From positions 1-64,000 of the forward strand of contig CAJUGJ010000012.1 in assembly GCA_910586015.1 (NCBI GenBank): DNA of 64,000 bases, read 5' to 3'. A model generated the notes under the pieces. That model did no database searches, had not been told where the DNA came from, and saw only the letters and a program-made list of their open reading frames with translations. Within the stretch, counting starts at the first letter, position 1; every line of letters begins with the position of its first letter. The stretch is from an uncultured Lachnospiraceae bacterium. GTDB lineage: Bacteria; Bacillota; Clostridia; Lachnospirales; Lachnospiraceae. Below are positions 61,023 through 64,000 of the stretch, one piece after another. A program made the translations under genes and the position numbers.

Positions 61023-64000
61023 CTATTCTACCTCTACACTACTTCCAATTCCGTTTCTTCCTCTATTTTTTGTAACAATTATCTTTCGTTCAACCTGCTC
61101 TTTTAATTCTGATACATGAGAAATGATTCCCACCAGACGATTTCCTTTTGTAAGTCCAACTAAGGCTTTCATTGCCTGACTTAATGATTCTTCATCTAAA
61201 GAACCAAAACCTTCATCTACAAACATAGAATCTAATTGAATTCCACCTGTATAGGATTGAATTTCATCGGATAGACCGAGTGCTAAAGAAAGTGAAGCCT
61301 GAAAGGTTTCTCCACCTGAAAGAGTTCTTACACTGCGTTCGGTGCCATTATAATGATCAATAACATTTAACTCAAGCCCCACTTTTCCTTTCATACTATC
61401 TGTGTCTTCCTCTCGCTTTAATTCATACTGACCACTACTCATTGTAAGAAGACGTAGATTTGCCCTCCTTAAAATTCGATCAAAATAAGCCATCTGAATA
61501 TAAGTTTCCAGCTCAATTTTACGTTTTCCACTTAATGTTCCGTTTGCGGTATCTGATAGACACTTCATCCAAATATATTTTTGTTCTATTAATGTAATAG
61601 TCTCTTGTCTATCATGAACTGAATTATAAATTTCCTGATTTTTATGAAAGGCAGCAAAAATTTCATCTCTCTCTGCACTTATTTCTTCCTTTTTTCTTTC
61701 TCTTTCCTGCTTTTTAAGTAAAACTTCCTCTTCCTTAAAATCTCCAATCATATGGAGCTGATTTTCAAATGCAGTAATAGCCGCCTGCAATTCTGTCACT
61801 TTGGTATAATATTCATTATATGATTTTTCAGCCGCTTTGTTTGCTTCTTCTAATATCCTTTGTTGATCTTTACAAACAGCAATCTTTGTTTTTGCTGTTT
61901 CTTTATTATCCCCATTAAGAGTTTTAAGATATGCAGAAATTTGTTCTTTTATTCTATCTAGTTCTGTTTGTAACTTAGTCAGTTTCACCTCTAACTGATG
62001 AATTTGATCCTCTAGTTGCTTTATATTCTGCTCCTGCTTTAAGATTCTATCTTGTAACATTTGCTTTTCTAAAAATTTTTCTTGGTTATTCTTAATTTCT
62101 ATCTCAATCTTACTCAACTGTTCCTTCAAAATATTTTCTGCCCACATTGCAGCTAGGAATGAGTAATCTTGTTCTATTTTCATTTCTTCTATATTATTTA
62201 TAAATCTTTTTACTGACAAAATACTATCTTTTAATTTTTCCTGCATTTCATTTCTGCGGTTTTTATGTACTTCCAACTGCTTTTCTTGCTCTTGTATTAA
62301 GTTAAAACATTCTTCCCGCTGTGTTCTATATAACTCTATTTCTTCTTGAAGTTTCTGTCTTTGTTCTATTTCTGTCTTTATCTTTTCTTCTAATATAGTC
62401 ATAATTTCTGTCTGTGTTTGAAGCTCTTTTAAAATCTCTTCCCTTAAACTCTCAGGACATATACTTTTTCTTTCTTCTGTACAGACAGACTGCATTTTCA
62501 CCATACCCTGTATCTTGTAATCTTTTAATATAGGATGTTCCTCTAGCCACTCTTTGATATTTGCTACTAATTCTTTTGCCGTCTCTTGTCCTATATTTAA
62601 TTGTTTTTGTGTTAATTCTATACGAATTTGAGTCTCATTTACCTTCTTTTGGCTCTCATCTTTTTGTTCTTTGAGTATCTGTTGTTTTTCCTTTAAAATT
62701 TCTTCTTTCTTTTGAAATATCTCCAACTGTTTCTTTTTCTCTTTTGTTTCTTTCCACTTTGTATCCAATTCCCTTTGATATCTATTTAATTTTTCTTTTA
62801 CATTAGAAAGCAGGATATCCAAACTTTCTGCTATCTTTGGCTGTTCTTCTAAAAAAGTCATTTTTGTAATTTCATTTTTTAATTGTTGTTCTTTTTCTGT
62901 CTTTTTTATCTGTACTGTGGTTAGTTTTTGCTCTTTTTCATATAAGTTCTTTTGTAGTTGTTGTATTTGTTCTTCCTTTACAGCCAATAAATTCTTTAAT
63001 TCTTCCCTTCGCTTTTGATCTTGTTCTGCTTTATGTAGTGAAGAAACAACTATCTGTTTTATTTTTTCTATTCGAAGCAACTCTTCCTCTGTCCATGATC
63101 CCAATAAGCTTTCCAAATCGGATTGTTGTTCTATTTTTTCTTGTCTCAAACCCTCTGCTATTTGTTCTATTTTTTGTATTTGTATCTGTAATTGTTGTTT
63201 TTGGTATTTCGCATCTGCACTCTTTTGTTCTACTTCCTTTTGGGCAAGAGAAAGTAGTTCTTTTTTCTGATCTAAGCTCTCTTTCTCTGGGACATTTTGT
63301 GCTAACTTTGCAGGAGAAGGATGATGAATTGAACCACAGACTGGACACATTTTACCTTCCTCTAAATGGCGTGCAAGCATCCCTGCCTGTGCATCTAAAA
63401 ATAACAATTCTAATTCTTGATATTCTGTCAGAAGTTTATTTTTCTTATCAGACGCAATTAGATAATTCTTTTGACTTTCTTGAAGATACTGTTTTTGATT
63501 AGAAAGAACGTTTAATTCTTTTTGCAGCATATTCACTTTCTCTTTTTGGTTTTCTAATTCACTTTGCTGCTGTTTTAATTTTAGAACCTGTATTTCTGAA
63601 TCTTTCCGTTGTTCATACTCTTTTTTGTACTCTTGTTGCTGCCTTCTTTGTTCTTCCTCTTGGTTTTTAGCAGCATCTCTTTCCTGTCGATATTGTATTT
63701 CTAAATCTTTTAATTCATTTCTTTTTAGAATTAAATCTTTAAAATCAGATACTGTCTGACTAAGTTTTTCTACTAAATTTTTGTAATAGAGTTCTTCCTC
63801 TCCAATCTTTTGTAATGGAAGGAGTTGTTTTTCAAGTGTTTCTAATTCTGTTTTAACAGCTATATTTTCTGTATTTAACTGTTCTAATTGTTCCTTTTGT
63901 TCTATTTGTCTTTGTGTTTCCTTCTCCCACTCTTTCCAATCATATTTAAGTGTTTCACACTGTTTTTGAAGACTCTTTTGTTTCTCATTTACATGAAACA
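61023..64000 (-). CDS. sbcC: Exonuclease subunit SbcC, C-terminal part
   Basis: Open in frame from the stop at 61023 to the right edge of the window (about 992 codons); the N-terminal ATPase part (Walker A) lies beyond it. Visible from right to left: a long coiled coil, the zinc hook MCPVCGSIHHPSPA (about 63340), a second coiled coil, then signature RTLSGGETFQASLSLALGLSDEI and Walker B DSMFVDEGFGSLDEESL with the H-loop GIISHVSEL. SbcC with SbcD cuts hairpins and blocked DNA ends. Any apparent start near 63536 is internal. The partner sbcD is probably next, outside the window. Confidence 0.93.
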   Translation of the reverse strand, partial: FHVNEKQKSLQKQCETLKYDWKEWEKETQRQIEQKEQLEQLNTENIAVKTELETLEKQLLPLQKIGEEELYYKNLVEKLSQTVSDFKDLILKRNELKDLEIQYRQERDAAKNQEEEQRRQQQEYKKEYEQRKDSEIQVLKLKQQQSELENQKEKVNMLQKELNVLSNQKQYLQESQKNYLIASDKKNKLLTEYQELELLFLDAQAGMLARHLEEGKMCPVCGSIHHPSPAKLAQNVPEKESLDQKKELLSLAQKEVEQKSADAKYQKQQLQIQIQKIEQIAEGLRQEKIEQQSDLESLLGSWTEEELLRIEKIKQIVVSSLHKAEQDQKRREELKNLLAVKEEQIQQLQKNLYEKEQKLTTVQIKKTEKEQQLKNEITKMTFLEEQPKIAESLDILLSNVKEKLNRYQRELDTKWKETKEKKKQLEIFQKKEEILKEKQQILKEQKDESQKKVNETQIRIELTQKQLNIGQETAKELVANIKEWLEEHPILKDYKIQGMVKMQSVCTEERKSICPESLREEILKELQTQTEIMTILEEKIKTEIEQRQKLQEEIELYRTQREECFNLIQEQEKQLEVHKNRRNEMQEKLKDSILSVKRFINNIEEMKIEQDYSFLAAMWAENILKEQLSKIEIEIKNNQEKFLEKQMLQDRILKQEQNIKQLEDQIHQLEVKLTKLQTELDRIKEQISAYLKTLNGDNKETAKTKIAVCKDQQRILEEANKAAEKSYNEYYTKVTELQAAITAFENQLHMIGDFKEEEVLLKKQERERKKEEISAERDEIFAAFHKNQEIYNSVHDRQETITLIEQKYIWMKCLSDTANGTLSGKRKIELETYIQMAYFDRILRRANLRLLTMSSGQYELKREEDTDSMKGKVGLELNVIDHYNGTERSVRTLSGGETFQASLSLALGLSDEIQSYTGGIQLDSMFVDEGFGSLDEESLSQAMKALVGLTKGNRLVGIISHVSELKEQVERKIIVTKNRGRNGIGSSVEVE

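Overview
The window comes from a low-GC, spore-forming Firmicute, most likely a gut anaerobe of the Clostridia (Lachnospiraceae-like). The evidence is the spmA/spmB spore-maturation genes, two chemoreceptors, several-domain AT-rich genes with strong GGAGG-type ribosome binding sites, and a 54-61 kb block that follows the yaaO-yaaR-holB-yaaT-yabB-yabC/rsmI-abrB order of Bacillus subtilis. I saw no rRNA, tRNA or CRISPR array.

Layout. 1-5.9 kb: end of an Rpn-type nuclease gene, an S1-domain protein, a CaCA cation exchanger behind a yybP-ykoY-type (Mn2+) riboswitch, a small alarmone synthetase and a dCACHE chemoreceptor. 6.4-12.2 kb: a very AT-rich island that looks like an uncharacterised RiPP cluster, with an ABC exporter, two radical SAM/SPASM enzymes, a dedicated TldD-like peptidase and a 44-residue precursor ending in CCIITGGDRPKPDQPKG. 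12.4-14.4 kb: a GH42 beta-galactosidase gene broken near its start by a small deletion. 14.5-24.7 kb: a minus-strand operon resembling the E. coli yeh cluster (SWIM zinc finger, two HEAT-like paralogues of which one is frameshifted, MoxR AAA+ ATPase, DUF5682, VWA). 24.8-30.7 kb: a chemoreceptor and a heterodimeric ABC exporter preceded by a 30-codon leader peptide and an attenuator. 30.7-36.7 kb: two-component system, DUF1622 protein, iron alcohol dehydrogenase, and a divergent Crp/Fnr regulator-MATE pair. 36.9-43.7 kb: housekeeping TldD/TldE, transketolase, transaldolase, sirtuin, and a palindrome made of four perfect DnaA boxes.

43.7-54.1 kb: spmA is split by a 9.25-kb element carrying three large serine recombinases plus a GH38 mannosidase, a GIY-YIG protein, an acetyltransferase, a TatD nuclease and a coiled-coil protein. 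The element is flanked by TTGGC repeats; removing it restores spmA exactly in frame, which suggests a reversible, possibly development-linked interruption.

54.3-64 kb: abrB-like regulator, then rsmI, yabB, ricT/yaaT, holB, yaaR, a guanylate-kinase-like gene, a fold-I PLP decarboxylase and the C-terminal part of SbcC running off the window.

The main candidates for undescribed biology are the RiPP cluster (likely made, trimmed and exported by its own genes) and the spmA-interrupting element. The riboswitch-exchanger pair, the leader-controlled exporter and the DnaA-box palindrome are readable regulatory logic that can be tested directly.
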